A DNA stretch of 64,000 nucleotides from Thermaerobacter sp. PB12/4term (GTDB lineage: Bacteria; Bacillota; Sulfobacillia; Thermaerobacterales; Thermaerobacteraceae): positions 248,001 through 312,000 of the forward strand of contig NZ_CP048407.1 of the NCBI RefSeq assembly GCF_003403315.2, in the 5' to 3' direction. The notes beneath the pieces are model-generated. The model was given only the letters and a program-made list of their open reading frames with translations. It made no database searches and had not been told where the DNA came from. Positions 14,657 to 23,107 of the stretch are shown piece after piece. Each line of letters starts with the position of its first letter. Within the stretch, counting starts at the first letter, position 1. The position numbers and the translations under genes are program-made.

Positions 14657-16710
14657 GGGGGGAAACCGCACCCATCGATCCTGCCCCGGGGCTCTGGGTC
14701 CTCTCGGCCGCTGCGGTCCGCCACGGCGATCGCCTGGCGGCGGCCCAGGGGCTGGAGGGCCTGGTGATGATGGAGACGGCGGGCCGGACCGCCGCCGCCC
14801 TGCTGTGGAAGCTGGCGGGCCCCTTCTCCCCCCGGCAGCCGGTGGTGGTCCTGGCCGGGGGCGGCAACAACGGCGGCGACGGGATGGTCCTGGCCCGCTG
14901 GATCGGCCGCTGGGCCGGACCGGCCGCGACCGAGGTCTTCCTGCTGGCATCCCCGGGCCGGCTGCGGGGTGAGGCGGCGGTGCAATGGTCCTTGCTGGCC
15001 CGGTCGGGTATCCCGGCCACGGCTCTGGAGGATGAGCCGGCCGGCGGCGATCAGAGCGATCCCGCCGGCGCCGGCCCCGGCCCGGACACCTTCCTGCAGC
15101 GGCTTACCAGGGCGGCCGCCCGGGCCCGAGTGGTGGTCGACGCCCTGCTGGGCGTGGGGGCCCGCGGCTCCCTGCGCCCCCTGGCCGCCCGGGCCCTCGA
15201 GGCCGTCAGCGGGGCGGGCGTGCCGGTGTTCGCCCTGGACCTGCCGTCGGGCCTCGACGCCGACACCGGGGAGGCAGGCTCGGCGGTCCCCCGCGCCCGG
15301 TGGACGGCGACCTTCGCTGCGGCCAAGTGGGGGCTTCTCCTGGGCGACGGCCCGGAACGGGCGGGTCAGGTCTTCGTGGTCGATATCGGCTGGCCGCGGG
15401 TGCCGCCGGGGGAGGGGATCCCCAGTGGTGAGGACGGGGCCGGCTCCACCCCCACCAGCGAGGCCGGCCCTGTCTCTGGGCCCGCCAGCCGGGCTGGGGC
15501 CGGCTTTCCCGCCGCCCGGGTGCTGGACGCCGCCCAGGTGGCGGCCCTGTTGCCGCGGCGACCCTGGGCGGCCCACAAGGGCTGGGCGGGCCACGTCGTG
15601 GTGGTGGGAGGCCGCCCGGGCCAGGTGGGCGCCGCCGTCCTGGCCGGCATGGGCGCCCTGCAGGCCGGAGCGGGGACGGTCACCCTGGCCCTCCCGGCTC
15701 CCCTGCGGCCCGAGGCTGCCGCCCACCTGCCCGAGGTCATGACCTGGGGACTGCCGGCGACGCCGGAGGGTGAATGGGATGCTCAAGCGGCGGCCGCGCT
15801 GACGGTGCGCGAAGGGGAGCGCCGGGGCCGGGTCGTGCGGGTGGTGGGGCCCGGCCTGGGCCAGAGCCCGGGCGCCGCTGCCTGCCTGGCCACCTGGATC
15901 GGGGTCGGGGGGGCGTCCTCCGTCCCTGCCCCCGGCAACCCCGGCATCCCGGGCGATCCCCGGGGCCGGGGTGAGCCCGTCCCCCGCGGCCCGGCCGGAG
16001 ACCGGGATGCCCCTGCGACCTCGCCGACGTCGAGCACTTCCGGGTACCGGGGAGGCCCCGTGGCCCGGCGTGACCCCGCGGACCCCGGCGATCAGGCGGC
16101 TGCTACCGGCGCCTTTCCACCCACCGTTCTCGACGCAGACGGGTTGAACCTGGCGGCCGCCCTGGGTCTCGACCGGCTGCGGCAGCGACCCGGTGCCTTC
16201 CCGCTGGTGCTGACGCCCCACCCCGGCGAGGCGGCCCGCCTGCTGGGGTGGACCACGGCTCAGGTTCAGGCCAGGCGGCCCCTGGCGGCGCTGGAGCTGG
16301 CGCGTCGCGCCGGCGCCGTGGCGGTGCTCAAGGGCGCCGGCACCCTGGTGGCAAGCCCCGACGGGCAGCTTTTCATCTGCACCCGGGGTCACCCCGGCAT
16401 GGCCAGCGCCGGCATGGGCGACACCCTCGCGGGGATCACCGGGGCGATGCTGGCCCAGGGGCTGGAACCCCTGGCCGCCGCCCTGGCGGCCGTGTACCTC
16501 CATGCCCTGGCGGGAGAGCTGGCTGCGGACCGTGCGGGCGTCCCCGTGCGGGCCACCCGGCTGATCGACCGGTTGCCGGCGGCCCTGGATCTCACCTGCC
16601 TCGGCCTGCCGGAGACGGCCGACGCCCTGGGCGTGCCGGGGGCCATGTGGCTGCGGGCGCCTCTCTCCGCCCGTGGGGTCGCCTCCACCGGGGTGGAACC
16701 CGGCCCTTAG
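14653..16710 (+). CDS. nnr: bifunctional NAD(P)H-hydrate repair enzyme, unusually long
   Basis: Repairs hydrated NAD(P)H: an N-terminal YjeF_N epimerase domain followed by a C-terminal ADP/ATP-dependent dehydratase (YjeF_C/NnrD). Epimerase motifs are VVVLAGGGNNGGDGMVLAR and DALLGVGARG with LDLPSGLDADTG. In the dehydratase KGWAGHVVVVGGRPGQ, LTPHPGEAARLLG, KGAGTLV and HPGMASAGMGDTLAGITGA are clear. The protein has 685 residues against a usual 500-520. The excess sits in two Pro/Gly/Ala-rich stretches: the linker (about 254-285) and a second one (about 430-485) inside the dehydratase, before VLDADGLN. GTG 14653 overlaps the acpS stop. The inserts carry no motif and are probably disordered loops. 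Confidence 0.93.
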   Translation: MRGETAPIDPAPGLWVLSAAAVRHGDRLAAAQGLEGLVMMETAGRTAAALLWKLAGPFSPRQPVVVLAGGGNNGGDGMVLARWIGRWAGPAATEVFLLASPGRLRGEAAVQWSLLARSGIPATALEDEPAGGDQSDPAGAGPGPDTFLQRLTRAAARARVVVDALLGVGARGSLRPLAARALEAVSGAGVPVFALDLPSGLDADTGEAGSAVPRARWTATFAAAKWGLLLGDGPERAGQVFVVDIGWPRVPPGEGIPSGEDGAGSTPTSEAGPVSGPASRAGAGFPAARVLDAAQVAALLPRRPWAAHKGWAGHVVVVGGRPGQVGAAVLAGMGALQAGAGTVTLALPAPLRPEAAAHLPEVMTWGLPATPEGEWDAQAAAALTVREGERRGRVVRVVGPGLGQSPGAAACLATWIGVGGASSVPAPGNPGIPGDPRGRGEPVPRGPAGDRDAPATSPTSSTSGYRGGPVARRDPADPGDQAAATGAFPPTVLDADGLNLAAALGLDRLRQRPGAFPLVLTPHPGEAARLLGWTTAQVQARRPLAALELARRAGAVAVLKGAGTLVASPDGQLFICTRGHPGMASAGMGDTLAGITGAMLAQGLEPLAAALAAVYLHALAGELAADRAGVPVRATRLIDRLPAALDLTCLGLPETADALGVPGAMWLRAPLSARGVASTGVEPGP

Positions 16711-16853
16711 GGCGCGCCGGGACCGGTGCCGGGGCGCCTTGGGCGAGGAGGACCCCCGGCGACGAGGATCCCTTGGCGACACCATGACCCGGCGATGGGA
16801 CTCCCGGCGACAGGGTCCGGCGCCCCGGGCGCGAAGCTTCAGGGGGAGGAGGA

Positions 16854-18044
16854 ATGGCCGTGGAAGGGCCGGGCCGGGTGCGCCCGACACGCCCCACCTG
16901 GGTGGAAGTCGACCTGGATGCCATCGCCCACAACGTCAGGACCCTCGAGCGGCTGGCGTCCCCCGCCCAGCTCATGGCGGTGGTCAAGGCGGATGGTTAC
17001 GGGCATGGTGCGGTGATGGTCGCCCGCACCGCCCTGGCCCACGGTGCCCGCCGCCTGGCCGTGGCCGTAGTGGAGGAGGGCATCCACCTGCGCCAGTCCG
17101 CCATCGCCTGTCCCATCCTGGTCATGGGCTGGACCCCGCCCTGGCAGTACGGCCTGGCCCTGCGGTACGAGCTGGAGCTGACCGTCAGCAGCGAGGACGA
17201 GGCCCGGGCCCTGGCCGAGGCCGCCCGCCGCGACGGGCGCAAGGTGCGGGTGCACGTCAAGGTCGACACGGGCATGGGCCGCCTGGGCCTGCGCTGGGAC
17301 CACCTGCGCCTGGCGGAGACCATCGCCCGCATCGCCGGCCTGGGGGGTCTCGAGGTCGCCGGCATCTTCACCCACCTGGCCACGGCCGACGACCCCGAGG
17401 CCCCCCTCACCGAAGACCAGCTCAACCGTTTCGCCCGGGTGCTGCAGTCCCTTGAGGAACGCGGCCTGCGGCCCGTGCTGCGGCACGCCGCCAACAGCGC
17501 CGCCCTGCTGCGGCTGCCGGGGGCACGGTACGACTTGGTGCGGCCGGGCATCGCCCTGTACGGGCTGGAACCCTTCCCCGGGGCGGTGGCGGCCTTTGGC
17601 CTCCAGCCGGCCCTGGCGTGGAAGACCCGGGTTGCCCTGGTCAAGGAGGTGCCGCCGGGGACTCCCATCAGCTACGGCGCCACCTTCGTCACCCGCCGCC
17701 GCTCCCGCATCGCCACCCTGCCGGTCGGGTACGCCGACGGGTTGCGCCGGGCCCTGTCCAACCGCGGGCAGGTACTGGTGGGAGGCCGGCGGGTGCCCAT
17801 CGTGGGCCGGGTCTGCATGGACCAGGTGATGGTCGACGTCACCGATGCCGGCCCGGTGGCGGTGGGCGACGAGGTGGTCCTGATCGGGCGCCAGGGGGAC
17901 GAGCAGGTCACCGCCGACGAGATGGCCGGCTGGGTGGACACCATCGGTTACGAGGTGGTGACCGGCATCGGCCGCCGGGTTCCCCGCATCTACTTACGTG
18001 GGGGCCGTCCCGTGGCGCAGGCACCGCTGTCCCACCTGTTGTGA
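16854..18044 (+). CDS. alr: alanine racemase
   Basis: PLP enzyme making D-alanine for peptidoglycan. The protein has 396 residues (usual 370-390). The PLP lysine is K45 in AVVKADGYGHG, the catalytic tyrosine Y274 in ISYGATF, and the substrate-contact motif RVCMDQVMVD is intact. A fold-III barrel segment VKVDTGMGRLG and C-terminal beta-domain complete it. ATG 16854 follows GGGGGAGGAGG. Location before mazE/mazF is the same as in Bacillus (alr-ndoAI-ndoA). Confidence 0.96.
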   Translation: MAVEGPGRVRPTRPTWVEVDLDAIAHNVRTLERLASPAQLMAVVKADGYGHGAVMVARTALAHGARRLAVAVVEEGIHLRQSAIACPILVMGWTPPWQYGLALRYELELTVSSEDEARALAEAARRDGRKVRVHVKVDTGMGRLGLRWDHLRLAETIARIAGLGGLEVAGIFTHLATADDPEAPLTEDQLNRFARVLQSLEERGLRPVLRHAANSAALLRLPGARYDLVRPGIALYGLEPFPGAVAAFGLQPALAWKTRVALVKEVPPGTPISYGATFVTRRRSRIATLPVGYADGLRRALSNRGQVLVGGRRVPIVGRVCMDQVMVDVTDAGPVAVGDEVVLIGRQGDEQVTADEMAGWVDTIGYEVVTGIGRRVPRIYLRGGRPVAQAPLSHLL

Positions 18045-18202
18045 GGCGCCGTTGAGAGGCTGCCGAGGGCGCAGCGGCGGGGCAGCGGCAGAGCGGAAGA
18101 ACCCGGCCGAGGCCGCTGCGGCGGGCCGGCCGGGGCCGGCTGAAGGCCGGCGCGGCCGGTTCGTCCGGAACGGGGAGCGAGGACCACGAGGGGTGATGGA
18201 CG

Positions 18203-18424
18203 GTGGCGGGAGACGCCCAATGGCCGGCGGTAGCTGCTGCTGCCCCATCGCCTTGTGTCCCGCCGGCGGGTGCCGGGACGGGGGCGACAGGGCCTTCTCT
18301 GACGGAAGAGGGTTTGCGCCGCGGCTATCAGGAGATGGGCCCCCTCAACCAGCGGCTGGCGGAGGAGTGGATTCCCGGGGAACTGGAACCCCGGCGCTGG
18401 GATTGGGGTGGGGAGGGCGGTTGA
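18203..18424 (+). CDS. mazE: MazE/EndoAI-type antitoxin lacking the ribbon-helix-helix domain
   Basis: A 73-residue open frame ending one base before the toxin start. Residues about 37-63 ([19 protein letters not shown] and onward) match the C-terminal, toxin-binding half of the CopG-like EndoAI antitoxins, where RRGYxEMxxxN is typical. The family's N-terminal ribbon-helix-helix DNA-binding part (a KISLP strand, then ELIxxAxxxY helices) is absent; residues 1-35 are instead Ala/Pro/Gly-rich. I looked in the other two frames upstream and found no displaced RHH, so this is not a simple frameshift. GTG 18203 follows GAGGGGTGATGG. It may neutralise MazF but not bind its own operator. The antitoxin match is by eye over a short stretch. 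Confidence 0.62.
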   Translation: MAGDAQWPAVAAAAPSPCVPPAGAGTGATGPSLTEEGLRRGYQEMGPLNQRLAEEWIPGELEPRRWDWGGEGG

Positions 18425-18425
18425 A

Positions 18426-18776
18426 GTGGACGTCCGCCGCGGCGACATCTTCTTTGCCGACCTGAGCCCCGTGGTGGGGTCCGAACAGGGCGGCATCCGC
18501 CCCGTGCTCGTCGTCCAGAATGATGTAGGCAATCGGTACAGCCCGACCACCATCGTGGCGGCCATCACCTCCCAGATCAACAAGGCCAAGCTTCCCACCC
18601 ACGTGGAACTGCCGGCCGGCAGCTACGGCTTGGAGAAGGACTCGGTGGTCTTGCTGGAACAGATCCGCACCATCGACAAGCAGCGGCTCCTGGAGCGGGT
18701 GGCGCGACTGGATGCGGGCGCCATGCGCCGGGTCAACCTGGCCCTGGAGATCAGCCTGGGGCTCCGCGAAATCTAG
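18426..18776 (+). CDS. mazF: MazF/EndoA endoribonuclease toxin
   Basis: A 116-residue sequence-specific mRNA interferase, the same length as B. subtilis EndoA. The fold starts at [20 protein letters not shown], and the catalytic pair is R25 (GIRPVLVV) and T48 (AAITSQ). [21 protein letters not shown] and the C-terminal helix are well conserved, so the toxin looks active. GTG 18426 follows GGGGAGGGCGG and gives the exact family N-terminus. The gene is immediately after the reduced antitoxin gene and probably translationally coupled to it. Confidence 0.94.
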   Translation: MDVRRGDIFFADLSPVVGSEQGGIRPVLVVQNDVGNRYSPTTIVAAITSQINKAKLPTHVELPAGSYGLEKDSVVLLEQIRTIDKQRLLERVARLDAGAMRRVNLALEISLGLREI

Positions 18777-18812
18777 GTCACGACCGATGTCATGGTGATT
18801 GGAGACGGTGGC

Positions 18813-19844
18813 ATGGATCCGGAATTGCTGGTGGAAGTGACCCGCGGCGGCTGGGTGGAGAGCCGCCACCACGGCCACGCGGTGGTCGTGGACAAGCAGG
18901 GCCGGCTGGTGGCGGCCGTTGGCGACCCCGAGCACGTAACCTTCCTGCGCTCGACCCTCAAGCCCTTTCAGGCCCTGGCGGTAGTGGCCTCGGGCGCCGC
19001 GGACGCCTTCGGCTTCGACGACGCCGAGGTGGCGCTGATGTGCGGTTCCCACGCCGGGGAACCGGAGCACGTGGAACGGGCGGCTGCCATGCTGGCCAAA
19101 CTGGGGCTGGAGCCGGAGCACCTGGCCTGCGGGCCCCACCCCCTGTCCAGCCCCGCGGCCCTCGAGGCCCTAAAGGCGGCGGGCGGCGAGCCCACCCGGC
19201 TGCACAACAACTGTTCGGGGAAGCACGCCGGCATGCTGGCACTGGCGCGGCACCGGGGCTGGCCGGTGGAGGGCTACCACCAGCCGGACCACCCGGTACA
19301 GCAGGCGGTACGCCAGCTGGTGGCGGCCCTGACGGGTCTCGAGCCCGGCGGTCCCCGCTGGCGTGAGGCGGTGGACGGCTGCGGCGTGGTCACCTTTGCC
19401 TTGCCCCTGGTGGACGTGGCCCGCATGTTCCGGTATCTGGGGCGTCCCGACCTCTTGCCCCCCGGCCTCGACCACCTGGTACCGGCTCTGGAACGGATCC
19501 GGCGGGCGCTGATCGCCCATCCCACCATGATCCGCGGGGCCGGCCAGTTCGACACCGAGGTCATCCGGGCCACGGGCGGGGCGTGGATCGGCAAGGTGGG
19601 GGCGGAGGGATATTACGCCGGAGCCCTCCACACCGGGCACGCCGTGGCGCTGAAGATCGCCGACGGCCAGGACCGGGCCCGGCCCGTGGCCATCCTGGCC
19701 CTGCTGGGGCGGCTGGGCCTCCTGCCGCCGGGCGCCGGGTCCCTCCAGGCGCGGTGGGGCCGGGTGGCGGTGACCAACACCCGGGGTGAGACGGTGGGCG
19801 AGATCCGGCCGGCGGGGCGGCTGGCCGGCGGGCCCGCGAGGTAG
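18813..19844 (+). CDS. L-asparaginase, thermolabile/Rhizobium type II family (Asparaginase_II)
   Basis: A 343-residue protein of the asparaginase_II family (R. etli AspII-like), unrelated to the E. coli enzymes. Family blocks are EVTRGGWVESRHHGHAVVVD at the N-terminus, FLRSTLKPFQAL, MCGSHAGEPEHV, NNCSGKHAGMLALARH, DGCGVVTFALPL and the C-terminal GKVGAEGYYAGAL. It should hydrolyse asparagine to aspartate and ammonia, probably in the cytoplasm, as no signal peptide is seen. ATG 18813 has GGAG eight bases upstream; ATG 18792 is in frame but has no ribosome site. It follows mazF by 36 bases. Confidence 0.9.
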   Translation: MDPELLVEVTRGGWVESRHHGHAVVVDKQGRLVAAVGDPEHVTFLRSTLKPFQALAVVASGAADAFGFDDAEVALMCGSHAGEPEHVERAAAMLAKLGLEPEHLACGPHPLSSPAALEALKAAGGEPTRLHNNCSGKHAGMLALARHRGWPVEGYHQPDHPVQQAVRQLVAALTGLEPGGPRWREAVDGCGVVTFALPLVDVARMFRYLGRPDLLPPGLDHLVPALERIRRALIAHPTMIRGAGQFDTEVIRATGGAWIGKVGAEGYYAGALHTGHAVALKIADGQDRARPVAILALLGRLGLLPPGAGSLQARWGRVAVTNTRGETVGEIRPAGRLAGGPAR

Positions 19845-19898
19845 GCGGTCCCCGCGGCGAGCGGGACCGGCGGCCGGTGCAGGAGGCGGCCTGGTATC

Positions 19899-20759
19899 GT
19901 GGCACGACCGGAAGCCGAGCTGATGCGCATCCACGACATGGCGACGCTGGAGCAGGTGGTCAAAGGCTGCACCGCCTGCGGCCTGCGGGCAGGGTGCCGG
20001 GGGGTGGTCTTCGGTGACGGCAACCCGTCGGCCCGCCTGATGCTCATCGGCGAGGGGCCCGGGGCCGACGAAGACCGCCTGGGGCGGCCCTTCGTCGGCC
20101 GGGCCGGCCAGCTGCTGGACCGCATCCTGGCGGCTTGCGGGTTCGACCGGCAGCGCCACGTCTACATCGCCAACATCGTCAAGTGCCGGCCGCCCGGCAA
20201 CCGCACCCCCACCCCGGAAGAACGGGCCGCCTGCCTGCCCAACCTGCGGGCCCAGATGCGGCTGGTGCAGCCCGTGATCGTGGTGCTCCTGGGAGCCACC
20301 GCCCTGCAGGCGCTGATCGACCCCGCCGCCCGCATCAGCCGGGCCCGCGGCCAGTGGATCGTCCGGGACGGGGTCTGGTACATGCCGACCTACCACCCGG
20401 CGGCCCTCTTGCGCAACCCGGCCCTGAAGCGGGAGTGCTGGCACGATTTCAAGAAGGTGATCGACAAGTACCGGGAGCTGGTCGACCCGGCCCACGTGGC
20501 GCCCCATCACCCGCCGGGTGCGGAGGGGCAGGCGCCGGCCCCGTCGGCGGACCGGCGCAGCGTCCCGGCGGGCGCGGAACCCTGGGCGGCGGGCAGCACC
20601 GGAGGGCCGGCGGCCGCCACGGAGGAAGCGGCCGCGGCCAGGGAGCCCGAGGACGGGGCCCCGCCGGCCGGCCCCGGGGACGGCGTCCAGCCCGGGGACG
20701 AAGTCCACCAGTTGAACCTCTTTGACGAGGCAGGCGGCGAGGGGAGGGGCCGCCGGTGA
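19899..20759 (+). CDS. udg: type-4 uracil-DNA glycosylase with C-terminal QLNLF tail
   Basis: Removes uracil from DNA; the iron-sulfur type common in thermophiles. Four cysteines fit the [4Fe-4S] ligands: C24 and C27 (CTAC), C96 (IVKCRPPGN) and C112. Active-site motifs are GEGPGADEDRLGRPFVGRAG and YHPAALLRNP. The catalytic domain ends near residue 200. An Ala/Pro/Gly-rich tail follows and ends in Q271-L-N-L-F275, which matches the QL(S/D)LF pattern of sliding-clamp binding peptides. GTG 19899 follows AGGAGGCGG. The stop overlaps the GTG of tsaE. Confidence 0.94.
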   Translation: MARPEAELMRIHDMATLEQVVKGCTACGLRAGCRGVVFGDGNPSARLMLIGEGPGADEDRLGRPFVGRAGQLLDRILAACGFDRQRHVYIANIVKCRPPGNRTPTPEERAACLPNLRAQMRLVQPVIVVLLGATALQALIDPAARISRARGQWIVRDGVWYMPTYHPAALLRNPALKRECWHDFKKVIDKYRELVDPAHVAPHHPPGAEGQAPAPSADRRSVPAGAEPWAAGSTGGPAAATEEAAAAREPEDGAPPAGPGDGVQPGDEVHQLNLFDEAGGEGRGRR

Positions 20760-21241
20760 CGGGCCACCGGACCGTAACGATCCCCTCCGCGGAGGCGATG
20801 GAGCGGCTGGGTGAAGGCCTGGCCGCCGCCCTGGCCCCGGGCGACTGGATCGCCCTGACCGGGCCCCTGGGGGCCGGCAAGACCACCCTGGTCAGGGGAC
20901 TGGCCCACGGGCTGGGCTACCGCGGGCGGGTGGCCAGCCCCACCTTCACCCTGGTCCACCTCTACCGGGGCCGCCTGCCCCTGTATCACCTGGACCTTTA
21001 CCGCCTGGAGGGCGAGGAGGCCTTGCGGGACGTGGTCGACCCGGCGGAGATGGAGGCGTCCGGCGCCGTGGTGGTGGAATGGGCCGACCGGGCGCCAGGG
21101 TGGATCCCCGCCGAGGCCCTCTGGCTGGAGCTGGCTCCCCTGCCGGCGGGGGAGGGCCGCCGGGTGACGGCCCGGGCCCAGGGGCGGCGGGCCGCGCGTC
21201 TCCTTGACGCCCTCCCGGGAAAGGACGGCGGCTGGCATTGA
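20756..21241 (+). CDS. tsaE: tRNA t6A synthesis ATPase TsaE
   Basis: A 161-residue P-loop ATPase that, with TsaB and TsaD, adds threonylcarbamoyl to A37 of ANN-decoding tRNAs. Walker A is GPLGAGKTTLVRGLA (about 39-53), followed by SPTFTLVHLY and the Walker B-like LYHLDLYRLEG. VVVEWADR near residue 105 is a family landmark. Both ends overlap neighbours: GTG at 20756 over the UDG stop, and its TGA over the TTG of tsaB. First of four linked t6A-locus genes. Confidence 0.95.
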   Translation: MTGHRTVTIPSAEAMERLGEGLAAALAPGDWIALTGPLGAGKTTLVRGLAHGLGYRGRVASPTFTLVHLYRGRLPLYHLDLYRLEGEEALRDVVDPAEMEASGAVVVEWADRAPGWIPAEALWLELAPLPAGEGRRVTARAQGRRAARLLDALPGKDGGWH

Positions 21242-22311
21242 CCTGGATCCTGGCCATCGATACCTCGGGACCCCGCTGCGGGGTGGCCCTGGTACGGGAC
21301 GGGGAGCCCGCCGGGGCGGAAGAACTGGCCGCGCCGGGCACCAACCGCACCCTGATGCCGGCGGTGGACCGGCTCTGCCGGCAGGCCGGCATCGGCCCCC
21401 GGGATTTGGGCGGGGTGGCGGTGGCCCTGGGCCCCGGCTCCTTCACCGGCCTGCGCATCGGGCTGGCGGCGGCCAAGGGTCTGGCGGTGGCCCTCGGCTG
21501 CCCCCTGGCGGGCGTGGGGACGCTGGATGCCGTGGCCCTGGCGGCCGCTGGGGCGCCCTCCGCGCCCTCCCGGGACGGGGCGGCAGGCCGCCTGTGGCTG
21601 GTGGCGCGGCCCGCCCGGCGCGGGGAGTTTTACGCAGCGATCTACTCGCCGGGCGACCGTGGGGCCGAACCCGCCGGTGGGTTTGCCGCGGCGAACTGGC
21701 CCGCGGGGACGGCGGCGAGCGACCCGGCGGCCGTGGCCCGGCCGGCAGGCAGCATCCGGCCCTTCCGGCGCCTGTGGGGTCCCGGCCTGGTGGGTACCCA
21801 GGTGTTGCGGGAATGGCTGGCCGGGCCTGCGGCGGTGCCGGCGGTACCCACGGTGCCGGTGGTGCCGGTGGTGCCCGCGGTGCCGGCCGATGCCTCCTGC
21901 CCGGCCGGCGAAGAACACGACACCCGGTCGACCCCGGGGGTGGCGGCCGGAGGCTGGGTCCTGGTCGTCGACCCGGTCCACGGGGCGGAGCTGGCGCCAG
22001 GTGGCCGGGATGGGGCAACGGCGGACCAGGAAGACCGGGGGGACCGGGGTGGCCGGGCCGCGGCGCCGGCGGGGGAGGGCCCGGCAGGTTCGACTCCCGG
22101 CCCGGGACCGGGGCCGGGCCCCATGGTGGTGCCCGACCCCGGGGCCGTTCCCCTGGCGGTGGCCCGGCTGGCCCAGGACCGGCTGGCGGTGGGGGGCGAC
22201 GACCCCGGCACCCTGGCGCCCCTGTACCTGCCCGCCGGTTCGACCTACCGGCCTTACGTTCTTCCCGCTGCCCAGCCCACCCCCCCGTCCGGGACGGGGC
22301 GCAGCTCCTGA
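21238..22311 (+). CDS. tsaB: TsaB, t6A synthesis scaffold protein, with large disordered insert
   Basis: An ASKHA-fold partner of TsaD. The N-terminal domain is standard: ILAIDTSGPRCGVALVRDG, NRTLMPAVDRLC and VALGPGSFTGLRIGLAAAKGLA. The C-terminus keeps PLYLPAGSTYRP. The protein is 357 residues against a usual 220-240. The extra length is mainly an Ala/Gly/Pro/Val-rich insert (about 190-300) with a run of VVPVVPAVPA-type repeats. The TTG start at 21238 overlaps the tsaE stop, so translation is coupled. The insert is in frame and has the strong GC bias of its neighbours. Confidence 0.92.
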   Translation: MTWILAIDTSGPRCGVALVRDGEPAGAEELAAPGTNRTLMPAVDRLCRQAGIGPRDLGGVAVALGPGSFTGLRIGLAAAKGLAVALGCPLAGVGTLDAVALAAAGAPSAPSRDGAAGRLWLVARPARRGEFYAAIYSPGDRGAEPAGGFAAANWPAGTAASDPAAVARPAGSIRPFRRLWGPGLVGTQVLREWLAGPAAVPAVPTVPVVPVVPAVPADASCPAGEEHDTRSTPGVAAGGWVLVVDPVHGAELAPGGRDGATADQEDRGDRGGRAAAPAGEGPAGSTPGPGPGPGPMVVPDPGAVPLAVARLAQDRLAVGGDDPGTLAPLYLPAGSTYRPYVLPAAQPTPPSGTGRSS

Positions 22312-22501
22312 CGGGCAGGTGGGCTGCGGTGCACGGGTTTCCCCCGCCCGCCCACTGGCCGGGGCGGGACATGGCCCACCGCCCGAAGGCCCCCGGCTGC
22401 CCGGGGGGAGCCGGCGACGCGCGGTAACCCCTGCCGTGGCCCGACACGCACCGGCAGGGCAAGATGCTATGATGGAACTGCCCTCGCGGGAGGTGAGCGG
22501 G

Positions 22502-23107
22502 GTGGCCCTATCCCATGACGTGCAGAGCCAGCCCGGCGAGATCCGTATCGACCCCATGACGCCGGGCGATTTGCCGCTGGTGCTGGCCATCGAGCGCCGC
22601 TCCTTCCCCACCCCCTGGTCGGAGCGGGCCTTCGCCAGCGAGCTGCGCGACAACCTCTACGCCGACTACATCGTGGCCCGCCGCGGGCACCGGCTGGTGG
22701 GGTACGCGGGCATGTGGTGCATCCTGGACGAGGCCCACGTCACCACCATCGCCGTCGACCCCGAGTTCCGGGGCCGGGGGATCGGCAACCGCCTGCTCAC
22801 CGCCCTGGAAGAACGGGCCCTGCGGTACGGCTGCCGGCGCATGACCCTGGAGGTGCGGGTGAGCAACCACGTGGCGCAGCGGCTCTACCTGCGCCATGGC
22901 TTCCGCCCCTGCGGGATCCGGCGGGGCTATTACGTGGACAACGGGGAGGACGCCATCATCATGTGGCGCGACCGCCTGGACCCGCCGGGACCCGTGGCGG
23001 CGGAGGGGGATGACGCCCCGCCAACCGGCCGGGATGCCGGGCTCCAGTCCGGGACGGAGCCGGCCACCGGTGCCGGCGCGGCCCCTGGCGGGAGCGAGCG
23101 CCCGTGA
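22502..23107 (+). CDS. rimI: RimI-type ribosomal/protein N-acetyltransferase
   Basis: A GNAT-fold N-terminal acetyltransferase, usually coded between tsaB and tsaD as here. Motifs are IERRSFPTPWSERAFASEL, ITTIAVDPEFRGRGIGNRLL-like (acetyl-CoA loop RGRGIG) and VRVSNHVAQRLYLRHGFRP. The core is about 150 residues; a Gly/Pro/Ala-rich tail brings the total to 201. GTG 22502 follows GGGAGGTGA by five bases and is preferred; ATG 22469 and 22472 are in frame upstream but have weaker sites. The stop overlaps the GTG of tsaD. The gap before it (22312-22501) shows no gene. Confidence 0.92.
   Translation: MALSHDVQSQPGEIRIDPMTPGDLPLVLAIERRSFPTPWSERAFASELRDNLYADYIVARRGHRLVGYAGMWCILDEAHVTTIAVDPEFRGRGIGNRLLTALEERALRYGCRRMTLEVRVSNHVAQRLYLRHGFRPCGIRRGYYVDNGEDAIIMWRDRLDPPGPVAAEGDDAPPTGRDAGLQSGTEPATGAGAAPGGSERP

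Noticed and set aside
18045-18202. A frameshifted RHH domain for the MazE antitoxin
   Set aside because: All three forward frames upstream were read; none shows a KISLP-type strand or the two RHH helices.
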